A DNA stretch of 40,480 nucleotides. Source: a virus. How positions within the stretch are numbered: position 1 is the first letter of the stretch; each line of letters begins with the position of its first letter. Shown one piece after another: positions 32,173 to 38,459 of the stretch. The position numbers and the translations under genes were made by a program. The stretch lies in the IMG/VR virus record IMGVR_UViG_3300031673_000177, positions 1 through 40,480 of that record; one strand, 5' to 3'. The notes beneath the pieces are model-generated. The model was not told the origin of the DNA. It did not search any database and was given only the letters and a program-made list of their open reading frames with translations.

Positions 32173-33546
32173 TCAGTACGCGTGTACGTCACACCACTTT
32201 TTAGCAGCTTCAAGGTTCTTACCTTTGAACACCGTTTTACCATTAGAGTCTACAACGTGAATTGGCCCGTGTTGGCTGCCGGTCAGGTACTTCAGCCTGA
32301 AACCTTTGTAACTAGTCTCAAAAGGTTGCGCGTCCCCCACCCTGTCCATCACCGTGTCCAGGGCGCGGTGCAGGCGTTGACGCTTGGCGATGTCGGTGGC
32401 TCTATCGCGAATCTGCCTGATGTGCCCACTTTTAGTTCGCTCGGCCGGACTCCAGTTCACGCAATGTTCTGTCTTAGCGTGTAAACCATTGTGACTACCC
32501 GCGTCACAGATGCCAAGCTTGGCGGCGTCTGTGGCTTTGGCGCGAAGTGTAGACTCCACAAACTTCTTGGCTTCGGCCTCAGATCTAAATGTCTGTTTCA
32601 TTCGTTGGCCCTTATGTGGGTGCATATATGCCACCCACTCATTATTATGACTACCTTTGAAAACATCGGCTAAAACAGGATGCGCAGAATCAGACCTATC
32701 TACATAAGCCGCACTTCCACCCATAAGCTCCCAAGAGGCATCCTTCGCCCTCGCGCTGAACCCCTTGAACGCATCCCTCACACCCCGGCCCACCGTGTCT
32801 ACGGTGACGGAGCCGCGCGATCCCGTGGGGATGGGCTTGAGGAGGGAGCGGTCTGTTCCACGCTGTAATTCCGCTAGCATAGCTGCTCCGCGTCCCATGG
32901 AATCTACCCGTCGTTTACCTTCGCCGACGCTCTTAGTCTGCCCAATCACTTTGCCGGAAGGCGCTATGATCTCGAACCGCCCATAAGACGAGTATTTACC
33001 TTTGGGCGCAAGTTTAATCGTGTAACCTTTGTGTTCTACAGATTCGACGTCCCCCACCGGCACCGGCTCGGGGAGGAAGTCTTTGGTCTTCTTGGGCTTT
33101 AGGAGGGAGCGGTCGGTGGTTTTGGATGGCTTTTCCTCTACCACCTTATAACGCATGCGGTAATACTGGCGTTCACCCGGCGTCAACTGCTTGGTCATTC
33201 GTTTAGCCTGCGCCTGCGCCGCTTCCTTGGTATTATGTTCACCCATAACAGACGGCCCCTTGTTTCCGATAGAGCCGCCTTCCAAGATAACCTTGAACTT
33301 CGCCACCCCTACACTCGCATCCCCCACCGGCACCGGCTCGGGGAGGGAGTCTTTGGATGCCTTCTTCACTTCGCCTCCGTACTTCTGCAGTAAGCGCCGC
33401 GCCTCGGCTTCGTTTTCACCTTCATACGTCATGCCCTCGCCGTTGGGTAGCCAATGCTGCCAAACTTTGCGCTTCTTGGCCGGGCCGCGACCCTGCTTCA
33501 TAAAGCCTTGCTTCAACAAGTCCATGTATCTATCCGAAGGCGCCAT
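32173..33546 (-). CDS. Modular head protein with repeated LPEPVPVGD linkers
   Basis: I place the start at ATG 33546, two bases after the preceding stop and behind GGAGAGG, giving 457 residues. The protein is a string of small domains separated by short recurring linkers: SLPEPVPVGDAS, FLPEPVPVGDVE, RSLLKPIPTGSR and RLHRALDTVMDRVGDAQP. Domains include FKVILEGGSIGNKGPSVMGE, with YYRMRYKVVEE; a HKGYTIKLAPKGKYSSYGRF unit; and a similar C-terminal YKGFRLKYLTGSQHGPIHVV unit. No catalytic motif is recognised. It may be an internal virion or assembly hub protein. Confidence 0.62.
   Translation of the reverse strand: MAPSDRYMDLLKQGFMKQGRGPAKKRKVWQHWLPNGEGMTYEGENEAEARRLLQKYGGEVKKASKDSLPEPVPVGDASVGVAKFKVILEGGSIGNKGPSVMGEHNTKEAAQAQAKRMTKQLTPGERQYYRMRYKVVEEKPSKTTDRSLLKPKKTKDFLPEPVPVGDVESVEHKGYTIKLAPKGKYSSYGRFEIIAPSGKVIGQTKSVGEGKRRVDSMGRGAAMLAELQRGTDRSLLKPIPTGSRGSVTVDTVGRGVRDAFKGFSARAKDASWELMGGSAAYVDRSDSAHPVLADVFKGSHNNEWVAYMHPHKGQRMKQTFRSEAEAKKFVESTLRAKATDAAKLGICDAGSHNGLHAKTEHCVNWSPAERTKSGHIRQIRDRATDIAKRQRLHRALDTVMDRVGDAQPFETSYKGFRLKYLTGSQHGPIHVVDSNGKTVFKGKNLEAAKKWCDVHAY
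33051..33086 (-). repeat. 36-bp coding direct repeat, copy 1 (LPEPVPVGD linker)
   Basis: This block matches 33321-33356 with a single mismatch over 36 bases. The copies are 270 bases (90 codons) apart and in the same frame. Each encodes the linker KDxLPEPVPVGD. Such strong DNA identity, more than the peptide needs, suggests recent duplication or recombination at the linkers. Confidence 0.75.
33321..33356 (-). repeat. 36-bp coding direct repeat, copy 2 (LPEPVPVGD linker)
   Basis: Second copy of the repeat at 33051-33086. Related but more diverged linker sequences occur at about 24538-24562 and 24790-24814, which are identical to each other over 25 bases, and at about 32822-32850. Confidence 0.75.
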
Positions 33547-33548
33547 CC

Positions 33549-33902
33549 CTACACCTCTCCCCTCGACCACTTCTGGTACTTGATCATCGCTGTGGCCCAC
33601 GCATCCGGCAACCACATATAGCGGAACCCGTCCTGCGGAGCGTTCATCTCAGGCTTGAGCCGCGCCAGGCGGCCATGTGCGAGCGTCAGCTTGAGCACGC
33701 CCTCGACCGGAGCCCCAGCCGCGCGAAACTTCTCAAGCAGGTACTGGTTGAACGCCGTGGGCGACGTCTTGGTGGCCCACATACGCCCGATCTCCTGCGC
33801 GTCCAAGGCGATCATGATGGGGCGCTCTTCCATGCTTTGCAACGCTGCATCTGTCTCTTCACGCGTGGCGGTGCGGTCTGTAACGGGGTCTTCGCTAATC
33901 AC
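33549..33902 (-). CDS. Unknown small protein downstream of large terminase
   Basis: The start is GTG 33902, sharing GTGA with the large terminase stop. The 117-residue product has a helical N-terminal half (REETDAALQSMEERPIMIAL) and a C-terminal half containing GVLKLTLAHGRLARLKPEMN and YMWLPDAWATAMIKYQKW. It has no motif I recognise. Tight coupling to terminase suggests a packaging or head role. Confidence 0.6.
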   Translation of the reverse strand: MISEDPVTDRTATREETDAALQSMEERPIMIALDAQEIGRMWATKTSPTAFNQYLLEKFRAAGAPVEGVLKLTLAHGRLARLKPEMNAPQDGFRYMWLPDAWATAMIKYQKWSRGEV

Positions 33903-35152
33903 TGTCCCACCAATCTGTACGGATGTATCTTGCCATGCAAGCCGTAGCGCAGGGCGTCCACTTCGTCGTCGTTGGTCTTCAACGGTTGCTCCTCGCCACG
34001 TTTGGCCGCTTTGTCATCCCAGGCGTACTGCGGCAGCTTCTTGCACAGGCGCGGGCAGCCTGTCTTGCTGATGCGCAACTTGCGGCGGTTGAGCATGGTG
34101 CTTATGGTGTGAATGCCTTCAAGCACGCTGTTGTCTGCGTCCACCACCCAGAAGCCTCGCCCCACAAGCTCAGCACGCAGGCTGGCGGCCTCCGGCGGCA
34201 ACCGCAACTCGAAACCCTTAGCCCCGAACTCCTCAAGGTCGTCAGCGTACTGCGAGTCCGTTTTCTGCTTCTGCATCTCGCGGCTGTCCCACACCTGCTC
34301 GCGTGTCACCCATATAACGTCGCTGTCGTCATAGAACTCAAGGTGGCATTGCGGGTGGTCCACGCCGGGGTCGCAACTGAACCAGCGGTCTACGTAGCCG
34401 CCCCGCCCCCATGGGTCCGGGTTGAGCAGTGCCGCCGCCGGGCTGCCGAACGTGTTCTCGGCGTCATCCCAACTGTCCCTGAATATAGAGCCCTCGGCCA
34501 CCACCCAGAGGCCGTCGATGTATCTGAGTTTGTAGACGCCGCTCTGGCTGGCTACAATGGCGGCCTTGGCATCAGGGCTGATGTTGGGGTTGTCGTCGAG
34601 TACGTAGGATATAACCTCAAGCTGCTCCGGACTGAACTTGTCAATGACGTCGGCCTTGAGGTAGGAGTACGGCGAACCGGGGTTGGTGGACCCTACAAAG
34701 CGCGACGCATCGTGTGACATACGCATCCACACCTGCGCCAGAAAGCTCCTAGGGAACTCCACTATCTCGTCGCCGATGAACAGGCCAATGGTGCTGCCCA
34801 GAATCTTCTTGTAGCTGGCGTCGTCCCTGGCTCCTACCACGAAGTACTGCTTGCCGTACAACCACATCTCGCCGGTGGACATGTTGTACGTGAAGTCGCC
34901 CTGTCCGACTATCGCAGCGATGTCGATGAGCATGTTGCGGTGGACGGTGTCCTTGCTCACGCCGGCAATGAACCGCTTGCCGGGCACATCATACTGGCTG
35001 TACTGCACGAGCAGCTTTGCGTCAATCGTGAAGGTTTTCGATGAACGAACACTGCCAGATAAAATCGTGTACCGTCTATCTTTAGACGGATTACGAAGTA
35101 TGAAATCACGAGACTTCTTGCCAAACGGCTTTACGAGCGGGGCGTCGCTCAT
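33899..35152 (-). CDS. terL: Terminase large subunit
   Basis: This 417-residue protein has the two-part terminase design. The ATPase part shows a Walker A-like GSVRSSKT at residues 33-40 and a Walker B-like GLFIGDE at 123-129, then MRMSHDASRFVGSTNPGSP (coupling region). The C-terminal nuclease part has FSCDPGVDHPQCHLEFYDD, FWVVDADNS and a terminal NDDEVDALRYG with acidic residues expected to bind metal. It follows the small subunit with no gap. It should cut and pump DNA into proheads. Confidence 0.9.
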   Translation of the reverse strand: MSDAPLVKPFGKKSRDFILRNPSKDRRYTILSGSVRSSKTFTIDAKLLVQYSQYDVPGKRFIAGVSKDTVHRNMLIDIAAIVGQGDFTYNMSTGEMWLYGKQYFVVGARDDASYKKILGSTIGLFIGDEIVEFPRSFLAQVWMRMSHDASRFVGSTNPGSPYSYLKADVIDKFSPEQLEVISYVLDDNPNISPDAKAAIVASQSGVYKLRYIDGLWVVAEGSIFRDSWDDAENTFGSPAAALLNPDPWGRGGYVDRWFSCDPGVDHPQCHLEFYDDSDVIWVTREQVWDSREMQKQKTDSQYADDLEEFGAKGFELRLPPEAASLRAELVGRGFWVVDADNSVLEGIHTISTMLNRRKLRISKTGCPRLCKKLPQYAWDDKAAKRGEEQPLKTNDDEVDALRYGLHGKIHPYRLVGQ

Positions 35153-35827
35153 TTATTGCGCCTCGGTCTTCAGCGCTTCAAACAAAGCACGCAGCTGCTC
35201 ATTACCGCTGTCTCCAACCTCAATAGGTTGGACGCCGAATTTCCTGGGGCGCTGCTTGGACAGCAGCCACTTCCTAGTGTCTACAAGCAACCGCGCTCGA
35301 TCCACGTTGTCATGCGTGCGAATTTCTTTGCTGTCGAATGGTTGACCCTGCGCGTCCGTGCCGCTGCGCGTGACTTCCACCGTGCCGGTCATCGGAGCGG
35401 CCGCGATCTCCGCCAGCTCCTCAGCCTGTTTGTCAAACTGTATGTCCCGAGACCGCGCGTAGAGCCTCTCAAAGTCAGGGCGTGTACGCAGCCATTCATA
35501 GAGGGTCAAAGATGTGGGCAAAGTAGGGTCATTGTCCAGTCGACCAAGAGTCATCTTGGTGTCTGTGGCGAACAACAGACACACTTTACGCGCAACCTCT
35601 TCGTCGTATTCGACAGGACGATTCACACTAGGCGCCGTGACCGGGTGGCCGTCAGGTTTGCGCTTAGCAAGTGGCTTATCTATATTCAGTAGTTTGCGCG
35701 CAACCTGTTGTGCGGCGCGGTGCTTTGCAGCGTTCTCGGCCTTATTACTGTGGCCGCCCTTTTTACGGCGCTCCCGCTTTGCAGACGCTGGCGCGCCCTT
35801 AGCCTTCTTGGCGGGTGCCATATTCAT
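35153..35827 (-). CDS. terS: Terminase small subunit
   Basis: This 224-residue protein starts at ATG 35827 behind AGGAG. It has a very basic N-terminus (KRERRKKGGHSNKAENAAKH), then a helix-turn-helix-like part (EEVARKVCLLFATDTKMTLG; LPTSLTLYEWLRTRPDFERL) and an oligomerisation/C-terminal part (VDTRKWLLSKQRPRKFGVQP), typical of small terminases in which W-L-x-x-K-x-x-P-x-K-x-G follows the helical core. It precedes the large subunit directly. Confidence 0.85.
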   Translation of the reverse strand: MNMAPAKKAKGAPASAKRERRKKGGHSNKAENAAKHRAAQQVARKLLNIDKPLAKRKPDGHPVTAPSVNRPVEYDEEVARKVCLLFATDTKMTLGRLDNDPTLPTSLTLYEWLRTRPDFERLYARSRDIQFDKQAEELAEIAAAPMTGTVEVTRSGTDAQGQPFDSKEIRTHDNVDRARLLVDTRKWLLSKQRPRKFGVQPIEVGDSGNEQLRALFEALKTEAQ

Positions 35828-35843
35828 GTCTCCTGTGTGGAAC

Positions 35844-35880
35844 GCGAAAGACCCAAGACCGGCAGCCTTAGGTCTTTCGC
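35844..35880 (-). promoter_or_regulatory. Hairpin in the 5' leader of the small terminase gene
   Basis: A perfect 10-bp stem (GCGAAAGACC at 35844-35853 with GGTCTTTCGC at 35871-35880, 17-base loop) ends 16 bases before the terminase start codon in minus-strand order, just upstream of its ribosome site. It could protect the mRNA end, be a processing site, or be bound by a regulator. It has no T-run. Confidence 0.5.
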
Positions 35881-35973
35881 ACTACGTGGCGCCAAGTGTG
35901 AGAGCATACGCAACAATGTGCCGATGCCGGTGGCGCGCCACGATACAAAACGATCCGTTCATGAATCGCAGAT

Positions 35974-36013
35974 AAAAAGAAGAGGCCACGTGCTTTGGGT
36001 CACGTGGCCTCTT
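35974..36013 (-). terminator. Intrinsic terminator downstream of the tmRNA gene
   Basis: A perfect 13-bp stem (35980-35992 with 36001-36013, 8-base loop) is followed on the minus strand by CTTTTTATC. It is a strong rho-independent terminator, placed just beyond the last structured part of the coding piece of the tmRNA. It isolates the tmRNA transcript from the terminase operon. Confidence 0.85.
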
Positions 36014-36019
36014 TGGACG

Positions 36020-36480
36020 CACACCTGACAACCGGGAAAGGAGATCCTGGAGGTCGGAGGATCACCGGTTGTTGGGCCGCGTCACACTTCGCCGCGATTC
36101 TGTTGCCAGGCTCGCGGCCAGCCCCGACTGCTGTTAGGCAGCCATCGGAAGTGCAGCCGCGTCGCGGGCCGGGAAGGCCAGCACCTTGGCGCTCTTCGCA
36201 CTGACACTGTTGGTGGCAGTTTTGGTTTAGTTCTCGTTACGGTGAGCACCAATCCCGGCATGAAACTGCAATCCGCTGATCCCGTCGAGACCTCGACGAG
36301 CCCACCATAACCGCCTCATTCATGTTCGGTGGCATGCCCAGGCAAGCCAGCGTGGGAAGCAACGAGCAAATGCTTGACGAGGCTTCCGGGGCGGTTATGG
36401 TGGACTCGGCGGGAATCGAACCCGCGTCCGAAATCACTTTCTTGCAGCGTTGACATGCTTAACTTACGGGGCATCGCAGA
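36020..36480 (-). ncRNA. ssrA: Circularly permuted (two-piece) tmRNA
   Basis: The minus strand carries the two halves in swapped order. The acceptor piece comes first and ends in CCA at 36398-36400: T-arm GCGGG-TTCGATT-CCCGC (36409-36425), then acceptor strand CGAGTCC (36402-36408), preceded by TTTCGGACG and TAAGCATG as in other tmRNAs. The coding piece starts at 36303 with GGGCTCG, which pairs with CGAGTCC (7 bp, one G-T), followed by GGTCTCGACGGGAT, the hallmark of tmRNA 5' ends. Helix P2 also forms between the pieces: TTGCAG (36266-36271) with CTGCAA (36442-36447), and CATGC (36258-36262) with GCATG (36454-36458). The likely tag frame is 36217-36137, 27 codons beginning ATNSVSAKSAKVL and ending AALPMAA, then TAA. 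GC-rich stems follow (36075-36081 with 36113-36119; 36028-36035 with 36065-36072). Outer ends are approximate. Confidence 0.88.
36304..36397 (-). other. Intervening segment of the permuted pre-tmRNA
   Basis: The segment between acceptor and coding pieces begins and ends in a perfect 12-bp inverted repeat (36304-36315 with 36390-36401; the latter includes the CCA complement), which extends the 7-bp acceptor stem to 19 bp in the precursor. The loop is 74 bases. In permuted tmRNAs the intervening part is removed during maturation. This extended stem is what the processing enzymes would act on. Confidence 0.8.
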
Positions 36481-36516
36481 TGCCTCCACCGCCTAGTCTG
36501 GTTCGGACTAGGACAC

Positions 36517-36627
36517 TTAATAGGTGAGCAGATCGCGCTTGGCGCGCTCCCAGGTGCTCTGCTCCTTGCACCCTGCACTGGCCGCAGCCAATGCAGACTT
36601 CAATCTCTCGCAGGTCTGTTTCCCCAC
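36517..36627 (-). CDS. Possible 36-residue protein following an in-frame TAG
   Basis: The frame opens at GTG 36625-36627, three bases after the TAG that ends the upstream gene and in the same frame. The product begins with GKQTCERLKSALAAASAGCK and ends STWERAKRDLLTY, an amphipathic helix with good coding character, then TAA. There is no clear ribosome site. It could be a separate small gene, or the C-terminal part of the upstream protein if the TAG is read through. Confidence 0.4.
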   Translation of the reverse strand: MGKQTCERLKSALAAASAGCKEQSTWERAKRDLLTY

Positions 36628-36630
36628 ACA

Positions 36631-36873
36631 CTATGTGACGTCGGGGTAGTCTATAGGTTCAAACACATTTTCGCCAATTTTGACATAAAACACTGCGCCG
36701 CACGCAATGATCTCCGCGCTGCGCTCGGAAACACCCCTGCGCAGTAGGTTGGCATGAAGATCTTCAAACAAATGTTCAGAAGCCTCACGAGTGACCCACA
36801 TTAACGTTGGCTCTCCACGTTCCAGTCTAGCCGCCATTTCCGACATGCATGTGAAATACTCCGACATCTCCAT
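36631..36873 (-). CDS. Unknown 80-residue protein
   Basis: I choose ATG 36873, with AAGG seven bases upstream; the frame extends back to 36906 without a better start. The product (SEYFTCMSEMAARLERGEPT, VTREASEHLFEDLHANLLRR, SAEIIACGAVFYVKIGENVF) is a compact helix-plus-strand protein ending IDYPDVT and a TAG. No family recognised. It lies just upstream of the tmRNA and is probably co-transcribed with it. Confidence 0.55.
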   Translation of the reverse strand: MEMSEYFTCMSEMAARLERGEPTLMWVTREASEHLFEDLHANLLRRGVSERSAEIIACGAVFYVKIGENVFEPIDYPDVT

Positions 36874-36981
36874 GAATAGACCTTGCCTCCGAATCCTGTC
36901 AAGCACTCACGTCAACGGCGCAATCTATTAATCCTTTGTCGCGCTTATCCCCCCACTCGACCGATTTCAATGCCTTTCATT

Positions 36982-37087
36982 GAGGCGCGCAGGATTCCAA
37001 CCTGCGAGAGCACGCCGAATCCGACGCACCGGCGTTTCAAGGCTCTAGAAGTGCGTTCCCCGTTTCAAGCGCTCACGTCAGCGCCTC
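36982..37087 (-). other. Class II tRNA-like element, degenerate
   Basis: On the minus strand a 7-bp acceptor stem (GAGGCGC with GCGCCTC) stacks directly on a 5-bp T stem with a 7-base loop, TTGGAAT, where TTCGAAT is expected. A D arm CGT-GAGCGCTTGAA-ACG closely resembles that of Ser tRNAs. A stem ACGCCG/CGGCGT could be a long variable arm. The anticodon arm does not fold into the standard 5-bp stem and 7-base loop, though TTCTAGA lies where it should be. No CCA is encoded. It is either a tRNA remnant or a tRNA-mimic structure; it starts right at the stop of the upstream gene. Confidence 0.4.
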
Positions 37088-37370
37088 AATCCCTCGCCGG
37101 CTTGTTACCCCAAACCCTAAACCCGATAATCGGCTTGCCGTCTTCCATGTGCGCCTGCACCGGAGTCCACTGTGCCGCGCCCACAGCCACGATCATGCTA
37201 ACGGGCGTTCCCTTTGGACCGCTCAAATATCGCGCCGCGCCGGCCTTGGCCTGCTCGTCCGCTACGCGACGGCTGCAGTGTCGATGATCCACGCACCGGG
37301 GCCATTGCTTCCAGTGCTCAAGTCTTCCTGCTTCTGCTTGCGAAAGAATACAGACGCTCAACAGCGGCAC
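37086..37370 (-). CDS. Unknown small protein at the start of the minus-strand unit
   Basis: This 94-residue open frame from GTG 37370 ends DGKPIIGFRVWGNKPARD and contains ADEQAKAGAARYLSGPKGTP and VSMIVAVGAAQWTPVQAHME, which reads as real coding sequence. The N-terminal part (LEHWKQWPRCVDHRHCSRRV) is less convincing, and the start is uncertain because the purine stretch abuts the GTG. No family recognised. It would be the first gene of the leftward unit. Confidence 0.45.
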   Translation of the reverse strand: MPLLSVCILSQAEAGRLEHWKQWPRCVDHRHCSRRVADEQAKAGAARYLSGPKGTPVSMIVAVGAAQWTPVQAHMEDGKPIIGFRVWGNKPARD

Positions 37371-37496
37371 TCCACCCTACGCATACGCAGAAGAAGTGCC
37401 GCCGTCCGCCGCGACATCGCGAAACAAGAACGCTGGTCCTGCGCAGCCCGCGTTCTCTTGTGAAACTTTCGGCACAGCACACTCGGTGGTGATTTA

Positions 37497-37531
37497 ATTA
37501 TACCCCCGCCGCGCCTTCCTCGAACGGTCAA
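37497..37531 (-). promoter_or_regulatory. Candidate minus-strand promoter
   Basis: The minus strand has a perfect TATAAT (37497-37502) and TTGACC (37526-37531), but 23 bases separate them, longer than the usual 16-18. The -10 box alone is good and is placed about 125 bases upstream of the first leftward gene. Low confidence for the -35. Confidence 0.35.
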
Positions 37532-37661
37532 AACGCCAGCGAAGCGCGACTATCATGTAAGTTGTTGTTTTTAAAGGCTTACTACTATCCTAAATTTCAT
37601 AATAGTTTTCTAAATCCTTCATTCTAATACTTTAACTGTTATTACTATTAACTATTATATA

Positions 37662-37691
37662 TTTACACTATAAAGACGTACATCATATAAA
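37662..37691 (+). promoter_or_regulatory. Candidate plus-strand promoter
   Basis: TTTACA (37662-37667) and TATAAA (37686-37691) are separated by 18 bases and each match the sigma70 consensus at five of six positions. The upstream AT tract could act as an UP element. A start near 37698 would give a leader of about 125 bases before the first rightward gene. The AT-rich context makes chance matches likely. Confidence 0.4.
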
Positions 37692-37823
37692 TACATCTTA
37701 TATATACACATGCATTTTCTACTTTTACTTTATATATATAACCCGGAAGCGTTTAAAGTACACTTGGTAGTAGTCGTCATCCGGCTCTTTTCGACCGAGC
37801 GAAAAACTTATAACGGCTGTAGA

Positions 37824-38459
37824 ATGAACGCTATAGGTAGGTTGGTTTATAATAAACCTATCATGCGAATGCCTATTGTAGGGACCGTGGACACGGCGGT
37901 CTTGGACCGTGTCAGCGCATTTGTGACGCGCATTTGTTCAGATCCGGCGCTTTGCCGCCACGTCCTTGGCCCTCCGCCAAGCTCGACTAAATCGCAACCT
38001 CAACCCTCGCTTCACCCTTTTTTGCCCACTGACCCCGTTGACGCGCACAACATGGCGCAGTCAGATTACGCATCTCTTTGTGCTTCTTTTGACATTGACC
38101 CGCCTCAATATGGGGATGATTTCTTCGCCGCTATACGGCGCCGTCTTAACAATTTAGGCGTGCGTGGCATTCCCCTCAGTAAGCGTTTCAATGCCGAAGT
38201 TGCGCGGCTGGTCAAGGCCAGAAAAGCGGCGCAAAGAGCCGCTAAGGCGCGCCAACGCAAGGACGCCGCATATGCAGTAAAGGTCGCAGCACGGAGAACG
38301 GAGCACGAAATAGCCGCGCTCGCAAAGCGCAAAAATAAGAGCCGCATTATTGAGGCTTTACTGGTCAAGGGGCTGGATCATTTTGACAAAGCAACCACTA
38401 TTACGCACCGAGATGCTGGCGAAGTTGCAGAGCAGCGGCCTGACCGCGGCGCACGCTAA
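37824..38459 (+). CDS. Unknown basic protein, first gene of the replication unit
   Basis: From ATG 37824 the product has 211 residues. The start is uncertain: ATGs at 37710, 37863 and 38052 are in frame and none has a good ribosome site. The N-terminal half (VGTVDTAVLDRVSAFVTRIC; QSDYASLCASFDIDPPQYGD) is followed by FFAAIRRRLNNLGVRGIPLS and a long basic helix (residues about 130-190, rich in Lys, Arg and Ala). This may bind nucleic acid. It overlaps the primase-helicase gene. No family recognised. Confidence 0.55.
   Translation: MNAIGRLVYNKPIMRMPIVGTVDTAVLDRVSAFVTRICSDPALCRHVLGPPPSSTKSQPQPSLHPFLPTDPVDAHNMAQSDYASLCASFDIDPPQYGDDFFAAIRRRLNNLGVRGIPLSKRFNAEVARLVKARKAAQRAAKARQRKDAAYAVKVAARRTEHEIAALAKRKNKSRIIEALLVKGLDHFDKATTITHRDAGEVAEQRPDRGAR

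Larger units (their letters stand above)
37371..37823. other. Divergent AT-rich intergenic region
   Basis: No convincing gene lies here. From about 37550 to 37740 the sequence is strikingly AT-rich (for example ATTACTATTAACTATTATAT and TTTATATATATAACC), against GC-rich flanks on both sides. It separates leftward and rightward transcription units and lies next to the primase-helicase gene, so it is the best candidate here for divergent promoters and a replication origin. Short repeats such as ACTATTA occur twice, but I see no regular iteron array. Confidence 0.6.

Noticed and set aside
33051-33356. CRISPR array suggested by the repeated 36-bp blocks
   Set aside because: There are only two close copies, 270 bases apart and inside one coding frame; spacing and context do not fit a CRISPR.
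36237-36437. A 66-codon open frame on the minus strand from 36437 to 36237
   Set aside because: It runs through the tmRNA acceptor end, intervening segment and coding 5' end, which are explained base by base as structured RNA; the protein has no coding character.
36398-36750. A conventional one-piece tmRNA with its 5' end upstream of the T arm
   Set aside because: No 5' tmRNA signature or partner for the CGAGTCC acceptor strand occurs upstream; the matching 5' half lies downstream at 36303, as in permuted genes.
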